Of a DNA stretch of 64,000 nucleotides, positions 56,815 through 64,000 are shown piece after piece (the first letter of the stretch is position 1; every line of letters begins with the position of its first letter). The notes under the pieces were generated by a model. That model was given only the letters and a program-made list of their open reading frames with translations. It ran no database searches and was not told the origin of the DNA. The position numbers and the translations under genes were made by a program. Origin of the DNA: Iocasia fonsfrigidae (GTDB taxonomy: Bacteria > Bacillota > Halanaerobiia > Halanaerobiales > DTU029); NCBI RefSeq assembly GCF_017751145.1, contig NZ_CP046640.1:2522137-2586136 (forward strand), read 5' to 3'.

Positions 56815-57300
56815 CTACTCAATCGCTGCCGGGTCCCACAGGAAATATAAATTATCTCCTTCAAGACAGAGATAGACATCCTTTTCAACCTCACGTTCCC
56901 TCTCTTTTCCCAGATAATAAGAAAGCAAATAGCTTATTGAGACACTATAATAATCCTGCTCATCTGTCTTACTAAGATATTCCTCAAATTCCCCTGGGAT
57001 TTTATCTAAAGACTTAACACCCTTGACTCGAACCTGAGAGATGGACATCTTGTGTTTATTACTAGTCTCCTCTTGAAAATTAATATAGTCTTCATCTGAC
57101 ATTATTCCCTTGATATCAGGGTGTAGGTACTTATAGACAGCATCAAAATCCTTGGCCATGTACACTTGATAAACCTCAGTAACAAAATCAGCTATTTCCT
57201 TATTCTCTATTGCACTCGCGATAGTAGAGAAAACAGGTATTACAAGCAAAAAAACTATTATATTAATTATAAGTATAACCCTTTCTCTGCTTAATCCCAT
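56815..57300 (-). CDS. Membrane-anchored NTF2-like protein (161 aa)
   Basis: One N-terminal membrane segment (VILIINIIVFLLVIPVF), then a small domain with FVTEVYQVYMAKDFDAVYKYL, close to the NTF2/DUF4878-like pattern in which helices pack against a sheet. No active site visible. Located between the permease and ATPase genes with one-base and 14-base gaps, so it is probably an accessory of the exporter. Confidence 0.6.
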   Translation of the reverse strand: MGLSRERVILIINIIVFLLVIPVFSTIASAIENKEIADFVTEVYQVYMAKDFDAVYKYLHPDIKGIMSDEDYINFQEETSNKHKMSISQVRVKGVKSLDKIPGEFEEYLSKTDEQDYYSVSISYLLSYYLGKEREREVEKDVYLCLEGDNLYFLWDPAAIE

Positions 57301-57301
57301 G

Positions 57302-58333
57302 CTAGTTTTTCACCCCTTTAAATATAAAATAAGCCAGTATTGAAAATATTACAGCAAGTCCTAACAAAATATATACATCTCCAAAGAGACCGCTTATATT
57401 TTTAGGATATAACAGTATCCTTTCCAAGGCTTTAAATAAATAATAAGTAGGAAATAAACCTGCCAGGATCCTGGTAAATTCAGTTAGATCATAGATTAAT
57501 GTTGGAAATAACAGGGGAAAATAAACTAATGTCCCAATCGATCTAGCAGAAGACTGTGATGTTGTTATAATACCAATTAAAAGACCAATTGCAGTAAAAC
57601 AGGCTGATGATGATAAAATAGTAATGATAAATACAAAAAGAATAATCCAGTTTACAAATACAACCCCATTTAGAATGCACATTAAGAAAACGGTTAATAA
57701 ACTTAAGATAAGGCCATAAATACCCTTGGCCAGAAATATGCCGAGACTACTGGCTGGAGTAATCATCATCGCCTCCATAGTTTTATTCTCTTTCTCTTCA
57801 GCAAAATTACCAGAAATTATTAAAACACCAATCATTGTAATCGTAATGGTAAGCCAGATAGGTAAAAAAGATAGGCGAGTAGCAGGATTATTAATACTTC
57901 TTACAGTAAACTTAAACGGCTTTTTTACCCTATGATATGATTCCAGTATTTCCTCAACACTATCTTTGATAAAAAGATATGTCAGTCCATGCTGGCCTGA
58001 TAAATACAGGAGATAATCTTTACTTTCTTGATCATTTATTACTAATAGGGCATCCAGAGAACCCTCCTCAATTGCTCTCCTGCCTGCCGCAACCTGTTCA
58101 TAGCTATGTGGGATAAAATTAATAAGATTATCTTCTATAAAATGCCCTATTTCAAACCCTTTGTCTCCACTGATTCCTATATTAAAATTCTTATCTGCGC
58201 TCTGATTATCAATTACTGTAAATAATAATGATGCCAGTATCGGCAGTAAAATCACTATCAATATAGTTTTATTTCTAATAGATTCATAAAAATCCTTTTT
58301 TATAATACTCCATATAATTCCCACCATTCTCAT
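57302..58333 (-). CDS. ABC-2-type exporter permease (343 aa)
   Basis: Permease with a first helix (ILIVILLPILASLLF), a large outer domain, and five C-terminal helices including NFAEEKENKTMEAMMITPAS, a classic ABC-2 motif. The start is uncertain: ATG 58333 lies about six bases after AAGG, but ATG 58339 and 58327 are alternatives. First gene of the operon. Confidence 0.85.
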   Translation of the reverse strand: MRMVGIIWSIIKKDFYESIRNKTILIVILLPILASLLFTVIDNQSADKNFNIGISGDKGFEIGHFIEDNLINFIPHSYEQVAAGRRAIEEGSLDALLVINDQESKDYLLYLSGQHGLTYLFIKDSVEEILESYHRVKKPFKFTVRSINNPATRLSFLPIWLTITITMIGVLIISGNFAEEKENKTMEAMMITPASSLGIFLAKGIYGLILSLLTVFLMCILNGVVFVNWIILFVFIITILSSSACFTAIGLLIGIITTSQSSARSIGTLVYFPLLFPTLIYDLTEFTRILAGLFPTYYLFKALERILLYPKNISGLFGDVYILLGLAVIFSILAYFIFKGVKN

Positions 58334-58395
58334 TCTCATCCTTTTTATGAGTATATAGTAAAAATACATTAGAACAAAACAGCTATATCAAAAAA

Positions 58396-58436
58396 ACTGG
58401 GAAAAATAACCTATTTAATAAGTTATCTCCCCCAGT
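58396..58436 (-). terminator. Terminator of the purine permease operon
   Basis: CTGGG...AATAACCTATT / AATAAGTTATT...CCCAG stem, followed on the minus strand by TTTTTTT. Confidence 0.75.
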
Positions 58437-58461
58437 CTACTCTTTAAAAATAATATAAAAA

Positions 58462-58533
58462 TTATGGAGTTGCATTATTTAAAAAGTAAACTAATGCCCA
58501 AACCACAACAACTGCCCCGATTAATTCAAGCAT
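58462..58533 (-). CDS. Small hydrophobic peptide (23 aa) after the purine permease
   Basis: ATG 58533 follows GGGGGGGGAG, a very strong site. The product MLELIGAVVVVWALVYFLNN plus ATP is one hydrophobic helix with a short polar tail. It lies between the permease and the terminator. Small single-helix partners are known for other transporters (for example MetS-like subunits); whether this is one is unknown. Confidence 0.55.
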   Translation of the reverse strand: MLELIGAVVVVWALVYFLNNATP

Positions 58534-58685
58534 CAAATCTCCCCCCCCTTTTTTGTATGTAAAAAATTAAAGAGATAAAAATCAGCTATTAATTATATAT
58601 TCTAGACTTTCGGCAAATATCCTCTTTTATATTATTTAAAAACTATATTTTGATGTTTTCCCAGGAATAATTTAAAATAATATCT
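58534..58685. other. Interval between the permease and the small peptide
   Basis: About 150 bp, AT-rich, with no gene or clear terminator; consistent with one transcript reaching the small-peptide gene. Confidence 0.35.
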
Positions 58686-60011
58686 TTAAAGCCAGATAAA
58701 ATAGGCCAAAAAGACAATACCTAAAACATATACTAACCAGTGGACCTCTTTACCCTTACCAGTAAATAATTTAATAAGTGGATAAGTAATAAAACCAAAG
58801 GCAATACCATCTGATATTGAATAAGCCAGAGGCATAATTAGCATAGTCATAAAAGCAGGTAATACCTCAGTAAAATCATCCCAATCAATCTTAGTAATAT
58901 TTGAAATCATCATTGTTCCTACAATTATCAGGGCAGGTGCTGTTGCAGCCCCAGGAATCATCTTAACCAGCGGGAGAAAAAACAATGATAAAAAGAATAA
59001 AATAGAAACAACTACACCTGTTAAACCGGTACGACCACCATCAGCTACACCAGAAGCAGATTCAACATATGTTGTAACAGTACTTGTCCCAAATAATGCG
59101 CCACCTGTGGTGCCAATAGCATCAGCAAGTAGGGCCTTACTTGCTTTTGGTAAATTACCCTCATCATCCAGATAACCAGCCTGCTGACTAACACCAATAA
59201 GAGTACCGGCAGTATCAAACATATCTACAAATAAGAAAGTTAGTAAAATACCAATAAAACTAATATTAAAGGCCCCAGCAATATCTAACTGCCCAAAAAT
59301 TTCTGCCCAATCACTAACACTTGGCAGTTCAAAAATACCTGCCGCTCCAACATCCACAACACCTTCAATCAAACCACGTGCAGTCAAAATCCAGGCAATA
59401 ACAGTAGTTAAAATAATTCCTATAAAAATAGAACCCTTAACACCCCTGGCCATCAATATACCAGTAATTACCAATCCTATAACTGCCACTAAAGCAGCAC
59501 CCGATAAAAGATTTGGTGTCAAGGCAATTAAAGTAGCCTCATCACTAATAATAATTCCAGCACCCTGTAAACCTATAAAAGCAATAAACAATCCTATCCC
59601 TGCACTTATACCTGATTTCAATCCCATGGGAATAGAATTTACAATCATCTCTCTTACAGGAAGTATACTCAAGATAATAAATAATATACCTTCAATAAAG
59701 ATTAGGCCCAGAGCAATTTGCCAGCTAACTCCAAGTGCCCCACAAACATAAAAAGCAAAAAAAGCATTTAAACCCATACCAGATGCCAGTGCAAAAGGAT
59801 AATTTGTTAAAAAAGCCATTGCTAATGTACCAAGAATTATACCGGCTATCGTAGCAATAAACACACCATTAAAAGGCATTCCAGCAGCAGATAAAATGTT
59901 AGGATTTACTATAATTATGTAAGCCATTGTCATAAATGTTGTAAATCCGGCCACAACCTCTGTCTTCACATCAGTACCATTTTCCTTCAGCTTAAAAAGA
60001 TTTTCCAGCAT
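58686..60011 (-). CDS. NCS2-family purine permease, AzgA/PbuG-like (441 aa)
   Basis: Guanine/hypoxanthine uptake protein with about 12 hydrophobic segments. Motifs are GFTTFMTMAYIIIVNPNIL, SGMGLNAFFAF, GLFIAFIGLQGAG, LFVDMFDTAGTLIGVS and TSTVTTYVESASGV. ATG 60011 follows GGGGG at a good distance; a longer frame to 60104 would run through the terminator hairpin and is not real. Expression is controlled by a tandem guanine/ykkC-class leader. Confidence 0.93.
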   Translation of the reverse strand: MLENLFKLKENGTDVKTEVVAGFTTFMTMAYIIIVNPNILSAAGMPFNGVFIATIAGIILGTLAMAFLTNYPFALASGMGLNAFFAFYVCGALGVSWQIALGLIFIEGILFIILSILPVREMIVNSIPMGLKSGISAGIGLFIAFIGLQGAGIIISDEATLIALTPNLLSGAALVAVIGLVITGILMARGVKGSIFIGIILTTVIAWILTARGLIEGVVDVGAAGIFELPSVSDWAEIFGQLDIAGAFNISFIGILLTFLFVDMFDTAGTLIGVSQQAGYLDDEGNLPKASKALLADAIGTTGGALFGTSTVTTYVESASGVADGGRTGLTGVVVSILFFLSLFFLPLVKMIPGAATAPALIIVGTMMISNITKIDWDDFTEVLPAFMTMLIMPLAYSISDGIAFGFITYPLIKLFTGKGKEVHWLVYVLGIVFLAYFIWL

Positions 60012-60072
60012 TATTGTACCCCCTTGATAAATTAAACCATCTGGGTAATGACTTGAGTTTTTTAACCCAGAT

Positions 60073-60136
60073 AAAAAAGCCTGGTGGGTAGCTTCCCTGT
60101 ACATAGTTGCACGAAGGAACCTACCCGCCCAGGCTT
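60073..60136 (-). terminator. Riboswitch terminator upstream of the purine permease
   Basis: AAAGCCTGG...GGGTAG pairs with CTACCC...CCAGGCTTT, followed on the minus strand by T. Its 5' side is also the conserved 3' end of the ykkC-type aptamer, so the two structures exclude each other. Confidence 0.88.
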
Positions 60137-60232
60137 TTATCCATACGGTGTAATCCCACAGTCAACTGTGGAACCTGCACCCCTCGGACCAGTCCCCTGT
60201 AAGAATTTCATAGAGCGGAACCCTAGGTGCAC
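60122..60232 (-). ncRNA. ykkC-class aptamer, probably PRPP riboswitch
   Basis: The minus strand carries the ykkC signatures in order: CTAGGGTTCCG, then ACTGGTCCGAGGGG, and GGATAAAAGCCTGGGCGGG at the 3' end. Subtype 1 senses guanidine and subtype 2 members sense ppGpp or PRPP. Placement after a guanine aptamer and before a purine permease points to PRPP, following the published tandem guanine-PRPP class. PRPP binding would hold the 5' side of the terminator and favour expression. Confidence 0.82.
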
Positions 60233-60234
60233 TC

Positions 60235-60307
60235 CCCCCGTAGTTCGGATAGTTTACGGCTTTCCGGTAGAGACTTGTGAACCATATTTTCACAGTTATA
60301 CGAGGTC
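60235..60307 (-). ncRNA. Guanine riboswitch aptamer
   Basis: Minus strand: CGTATAAC, P2 GTGAA/TTCAC with loop AATATGG, junction AAGTCTCTACC, P3 CGGA/TCCG with loop containing CCGTAAA, and the last junction AACTACG. The C in ACTACG is at the ligand-pairing position (C74 type), which specifies guanine rather than adenine. One junction base (C in AAGTCT) differs from the usual U. Confidence 0.88.
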
Positions 60308-60327
60308 ATTTAATTTTTCTTAATATA

Positions 60328-60356
60328 ATTATACGAAATTGCCCTCAACTTGTCAA
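60328..60356 (-). promoter_or_regulatory. Sigma-A promoter of the purine permease leader
   Basis: TTGACA (60356-60351), 17 bases, TATAAT (60333-60328); exact consensus, 20 bases before the guanine aptamer. Confidence 0.9.
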
Positions 60357-60372
60357 CTTTTCTGCTCAAATA

Positions 60373-61053
60373 CTAAATTACAATCTCACCGGCAAACTCC
60401 ATCTGAGTAAGGTCTGTCCGAATATAAATCTTTTCAATTCCAATTGGTATCTTATTTAATAAAACTGTTCTTTCACTTAGCAGTACATTACCATTATCCT
60501 GGAAAAAACGCTTTATAATTTCTTTAGGACTCTCTACAGTAATAATGTTATTCATGAATTGAAGGTGATTTATACCCTTTCTTCCCAACAAATCATAGAT
60601 TGATTCCAGATTTTCAATCCTCTCTTGATTAAGCTCTTTTTCCATAAAGGTTATCAGTTCATGTACACAATAGGGGTTATCATCTACATACTGAACCTGA
60701 TATATCTTTACCAGTTCATCACCTTGTCCAATCCTTTCAATACTGGGATAGTCATTTTCATCAGCCTCTTCGATCTCAATATTACCAGTATTCAGATTAT
60801 TATAACTATATTCCTCCCTGAGACTTACTTTCGCCTGTAATTCACTGTGTTCATCATTTTTTAACCTCTGTTCCATATTACGGGCATATTTCTCCCGTAA
60901 TTTCATCAATGAAATATTGGCTTCTGATAAAATAGTCCTTACATACCGCGGAGTAGTCTGTACACATTCTGCAATATCACTAATCTTTAAAAATGGATCA
61001 CTCTGAGCAAAATTAATAATCTGCTCTTTTTTGGTTAATTCATCAACTGCCAC
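60373..61053 (-). CDS. Helix-turn-helix protein A (226 aa)
   Basis: N-terminal helix-turn-helix: DPFLKISDIAECVQTTPRYV then RTILSEANISLMKLREKYAR, with no recognised sensor domain after it. The C-terminal half has a pattern of alternating strands (VLLNKIPIGIEKIYIRTDL) that may be a small UTRA-like ligand domain. It is 40-45% similar by eye to the next gene over the helix-turn-helix only. GTG start after GAGGGGGG. Family unknown. Confidence 0.65.
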   Translation of the reverse strand: MAVDELTKKEQIINFAQSDPFLKISDIAECVQTTPRYVRTILSEANISLMKLREKYARNMEQRLKNDEHSELQAKVSLREEYSYNNLNTGNIEIEEADENDYPSIERIGQGDELVKIYQVQYVDDNPYCVHELITFMEKELNQERIENLESIYDLLGRKGINHLQFMNNIITVESPKEIIKRFFQDNGNVLLSERTVLLNKIPIGIEKIYIRTDLTQMEFAGEIVI

Positions 61054-61160
61054 TAAAAAATCCCCCCTCAGTTAAAGGTTTTTGTTTACTCATATTATAA
61101 ACCATTCAACTTAAAATTATACATCTAAAAACAAACTGAGGTAAGATTTTTGAATTTGGA

Positions 61161-61874
61161 TTAAACTGCCATCTCTTTTTTCTTTAAAATAAGGCCCCTA
61201 TTAGGAGAAACATTCAAACTCACCTGCCTGGTATCAAAATAAGCCAACATCACTGCATAAACACTATCACTACTACCCAAGGTTTGTTTAACCCGGTAGA
61301 TAGGTACTAAAGGTGTAATATTAATACTGTCAGCTATCTGCCCATTAGCTATTTCAATATCAATTATCAGATCCGATATTTCAATCCCTGATTCCTTAAC
61401 TTCATAACATAATAAATCAACAAGGTCATTAAAACTATGCAAAATCTCCCCATCTATTATTTTATCCTTTTTTATAAACAAAGTACATACAGACCAGGGA
61501 GTATCTTTAATAATATGTAAAAAGGAATAATAGCTATAGTCCTCTTTTATATTGACTCCCAGTTCAGATAAATCAGCACTATTGTTTAGATACAGCTTAT
61601 CAGTCAATATTGATTTAACATTATTTTGATAAGGAAAACGGGTTAAATGATAGAAGAACAACTTATCTTTTACCGCAATATTCATATTTTCCACTTTCCT
61701 GGCATAATCTTTTCTAAGTTTCATCAAGGAAATATCAGATTCTGATAAAATCGTCCGCACATAACGAGATGTTGTTTTAGCCATTTTAGCCAGGTCTTCT
61801 ATTTTAAGAAACGGGTCTTTATGCGCATTCTCCACAATAATTTCTTTTTTCGTTTTCCACTGATAATTACTCAT
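61161..61874 (-). CDS. Helix-turn-helix protein B (237 aa)
   Basis: Paralogue of protein A, with KDPFLKIEDLAKMAKTTSRY then VRTILSESDISLMKLRKDYA. The C-terminal part differs but again ends in short strands (YRVKQTLGSSDSVYAVMLAYF). ATG 61874 follows GGGGATGAG. The two are likely regulators; neighbours are an oligopeptide transporter upstream and the purine permease downstream. Targets unknown. Confidence 0.65.
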   Translation of the reverse strand: MSNYQWKTKKEIIVENAHKDPFLKIEDLAKMAKTTSRYVRTILSESDISLMKLRKDYARKVENMNIAVKDKLFFYHLTRFPYQNNVKSILTDKLYLNNSADLSELGVNIKEDYSYYSFLHIIKDTPWSVCTLFIKKDKIIDGEILHSFNDLVDLLCYEVKESGIEISDLIIDIEIANGQIADSINITPLVPIYRVKQTLGSSDSVYAVMLAYFDTRQVSLNVSPNRGLILKKKEMAV

Positions 61875-61952
61875 CAACTCATCCCCTATTAATTATTTTA
61901 TAAAAGGACAAAAAAGTTAGAGTCCCTTCTTACTCTAATACTAACTACTATA

Positions 61953-62933
61953 CTAATCCAATAGATGACAAGCAACATAATGTCCATTTCCATAATCTTT
62001 AAACTCAGGTTCTTTACTACTACATAGGTCTATTGCTTTAGGACAACGCGGGTGAAAACGACAACCAGTAGGGGGATCTACAGGACTTGGTACATCACCT
62101 TCAAGAATAATACGTTCTTTTTTAAAACTCGGATCAGGTATCGGTATGGCAGATAATAGTGACTGGGTATATGGGTGTAGGGGGTTTAGATATATTTCAT
62201 CTTTATCGGTCATTTCTACAATTTTACCCAAATACATAACAGCAACTCGATCACTAATATGTTTTACCACACTCAAATCATGGGCAATAAAAAGATAAGT
62301 TAACCCATATTCCTGTTGTAAATCCTGTAAAATATTGATAACCTGTGCCTGAACAGAGACATCTAAAGCCGAAACTGGTTCATCAGCAATTATTAATTTG
62401 GGATTTACTGCCAATGCCCTGGCTATACCAATCCTTTGTCTCTGTCCACCACTAAATTCATGTGGATAACGCTTCATCTGTTCTACGGTTAGACCAACAT
62501 TATTCATCAACTGACTAACTCTTTCATATTTTTCTTGCTTATTTTTAACTAAATTATGGATATCTAATGGTTCACCAACTATATCAGCAACTGTCATTCG
62601 TGGATTTAAAGATGCATAAGGGTCTTGGAAAATGATCTGCATCTCTTTACGAATTTCACGTAATTTACCTTTGTTTAAGGATAAAATATCTCTTCCATCA
62701 AATATAACCTCCCCTGCTGTTGCTTCAAGGAGACGCAAAATAGTGGCCCCTGCTGTTGATTTACCACAACCTGACTCACCAACCAAACCAAGTGTCTCAC
62801 CTTTCTTAATAAAAAAACTTATATCATCAACAGCCTTAACATAAGCTACTGTTTTTTTAAAAACACCTGCTTTAACAGGAAAATACTTCTTTAGATTATT
62901 TATTTCGAGTAACTTTTTTTCCTCTAATGCCAA
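61953..62933 (-). CDS. oppF: Oligopeptide/dipeptide ABC transporter ATPase, OppF-like (326 aa)
   Basis: Walker [10 protein letters not shown], signature FSGGQRQRI, Walker [13 protein letters not shown] and the family's cysteine-rich C-terminal domain ([16 protein letters not shown]), which binds an iron-sulfur cluster in some members. TTG 62933 follows GGAGGTGAGAGT; a GTG nine bases upstream lies within that site. Confidence 0.9.
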   Translation of the reverse strand: MALEEKKLLEINNLKKYFPVKAGVFKKTVAYVKAVDDISFFIKKGETLGLVGESGCGKSTAGATILRLLEATAGEVIFDGRDILSLNKGKLREIRKEMQIIFQDPYASLNPRMTVADIVGEPLDIHNLVKNKQEKYERVSQLMNNVGLTVEQMKRYPHEFSGGQRQRIGIARALAVNPKLIIADEPVSALDVSVQAQVINILQDLQQEYGLTYLFIAHDLSVVKHISDRVAVMYLGKIVEMTDKDEIYLNPLHPYTQSLLSAIPIPDPSFKKERIILEGDVPSPVDPPTGCRFHPRCPKAIDLCSSKEPEFKDYGNGHYVACHLLD

Positions 62934-62963
62934 GACTCTCACCTCCAGTAAGAATATATTTGT

Positions 62964-63971
62964 TTATGCTAATTCAGTTTGGTCACTCAGTTCTCCTAAT
63001 CTATCTAAATGCCAGCACCTTACCTGATGCCCATCTTCAGTCACCCTCATCTCTGGTTCAGCAGCTAAACATTTATCATCAGCCAGGGGGCATCTTGTAT
63101 TATACTTACATCCCTCTGGAAAATCATAAGGGCTCGGCACTATACCCGGTATAGTAGTTAATCTAGCAACTTTTTTATCCAAACGAGGTACTGAATTAAG
63201 AAGTCCCCAGGTATAAGGGTGTTGTGGATTAGCAAAGATTGTATTAACATCCGTATATTCAACAACTTTACCAGCATACATTACAGCAACCCGATCTGAT
63301 ACTTCAGCAATTACACCTAAATCATGAGTAATCATCATAATGGACATCTCAAATTTATCTTTCAAGTCATTCATCAAATCCAGTATTTGGGCCTGAATTG
63401 TTACATCAAGAGCAGTTGTCGGTTCATCGGCAATTAATAATGCCGGGTCACAGGAAAGAGCCATCGCGATCATTACCCTCTGCCTCATACCACCACTTAG
63501 TTGATGAGGATATTCACTAATTCTTTGTTCTGGTAATGGTATACCGACCTTTCTTAACATCTCCACCGAGTGTTCCCTCGCCTCTTCTTTGGAAACCTTT
63601 TGATGAAGTATAACCACCTCAGAGATCTGCTCCCCTATTGTAAATACAGGATTAAGTGAAGTCATAGGTTCTTGAAAAATCATAGATATCTCATTTCCCC
63701 TAATCTCTCTCATCTCAGCCTGACTTAATTTAGTTAGATCCCTTCCCTTAAAAAATATATTCCCATCGATTATCTTTCCCGGAGGTTCAGGAACCAAACG
63801 CATAATTGATAAAGAGGTAACACTCTTTCCACAACCTGATTCACCAACAATACCCAGAGTCTCGCCAGGGTATATCTCAAAGTCTACCCCATCTACGGCT
63901 TTAGAAACCCCCTGTTCTGTATAAAAGTAGGTTTTCAATCTCTTCATTTCAAGTAATTTTTCTTTAGACAA
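62964..63971 (-). CDS. oppD: Oligopeptide/dipeptide ABC transporter ATPase, OppD-like (335 aa)
   Basis: Walker [10 protein letters not shown], signature LSGGMRQRV, Walker B LLIADEPTTALD and C-terminal GCKYNTRCPLADDKC. Starts with TTG after GAAGGTG. Permease and binding-protein genes would lie beyond the right edge. Confidence 0.92.
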   Translation of the reverse strand: MSKEKLLEMKRLKTYFYTEQGVSKAVDGVDFEIYPGETLGIVGESGCGKSVTSLSIMRLVPEPPGKIIDGNIFFKGRDLTKLSQAEMREIRGNEISMIFQEPMTSLNPVFTIGEQISEVVILHQKVSKEEAREHSVEMLRKVGIPLPEQRISEYPHQLSGGMRQRVMIAMALSCDPALLIADEPTTALDVTIQAQILDLMNDLKDKFEMSIMMITHDLGVIAEVSDRVAVMYAGKVVEYTDVNTIFANPQHPYTWGLLNSVPRLDKKVARLTTIPGIVPSPYDFPEGCKYNTRCPLADDKCLAAEPEMRVTEDGHQVRCWHLDRLGELSDQTELA

Positions 63972-64000
63972 GTAAATACACCTTCTTTCACCTTAGTTTT

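Overview
The window is AT-rich, densely coded bacterial DNA with Gram-positive-style ribosome binding sites and several exact TTGACA-17-TATAAT promoters. The gene set (desulfoferrodoxin, NCS2 purine permease under a guanine/ykkC leader, LytST-CstA, Opp, YhaN/YhaO, YlbF, TypA, ZnuABC) fits an anaerobic low-GC Firmicute. Lipoprotein-rich cassettes beside a contractile injection system would suit a diderm lineage such as Halanaerobiales. That placement is an inference, not a measurement.

Region 1 (1-14661, all on the minus strand) is the most unusual part. It is a contractile injection system module: a sheath-like protein, a tube (Hcp-like) protein, a terminator, then three cassettes. Each cassette is a 105-bp hairpin repeat, a lipoprotein gene and the start of an effector gene. 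Only the last cassette keeps a full effector: a 2143-residue protein with a shared N-terminal domain, a hydrophobic helix, a lipase-like serine elbow and a C-terminal VgrG/Gp5-like spike. The other two hold only its N-terminal domain, one of them frameshifted. The lipoproteins are candidate immunity proteins. A second spike gene runs off the left edge.

Region 2 (14662-25000): an IclR remnant, an iron alcohol dehydrogenase, nicotinate phosphoribosyltransferase, a LytT/LytS two-component pair divergent from the CstA-type transporter it probably controls (with lytS bracketed by a palindromic repeat), and an oxidoreductase/isomerase pair. Region 3 (25098-38290): a P-type ATPase with an unusual ion-site sequence and a LacI-controlled sugar operon (split transketolase, FGGY kinase, Rbs-type ABC transporter, DUF2291 lipoprotein, fucose-isomerase-like enzyme, RbsD remnant).

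Region 4 (38600-46500): desulfoferrodoxin under a Fur/PerR-like site, TypA, cold-shock protein, YlbF, two small paralogous proteins, an IS91-like element with a companion zinc-ribbon gene, a non-coding structured repeat, a thioredoxin-reductase-like flavoprotein and an oxidoreductase. Region 5 (46640-55290): YhaN/YhaO-type DNA repair ATPase and nuclease, radical SAM protein, methyltransferase, Zur-like regulator and ZnuABC in one tightly packed minus-strand run. Region 6 (55290-64000): a second structured repeat, an ABC-2 exporter, a purine permease with a 23-residue companion peptide behind a tandem guanine + ykkC-class (probably PRPP) riboswitch, two paralogous helix-turn-helix proteins, and the OppD/OppF ATPases.
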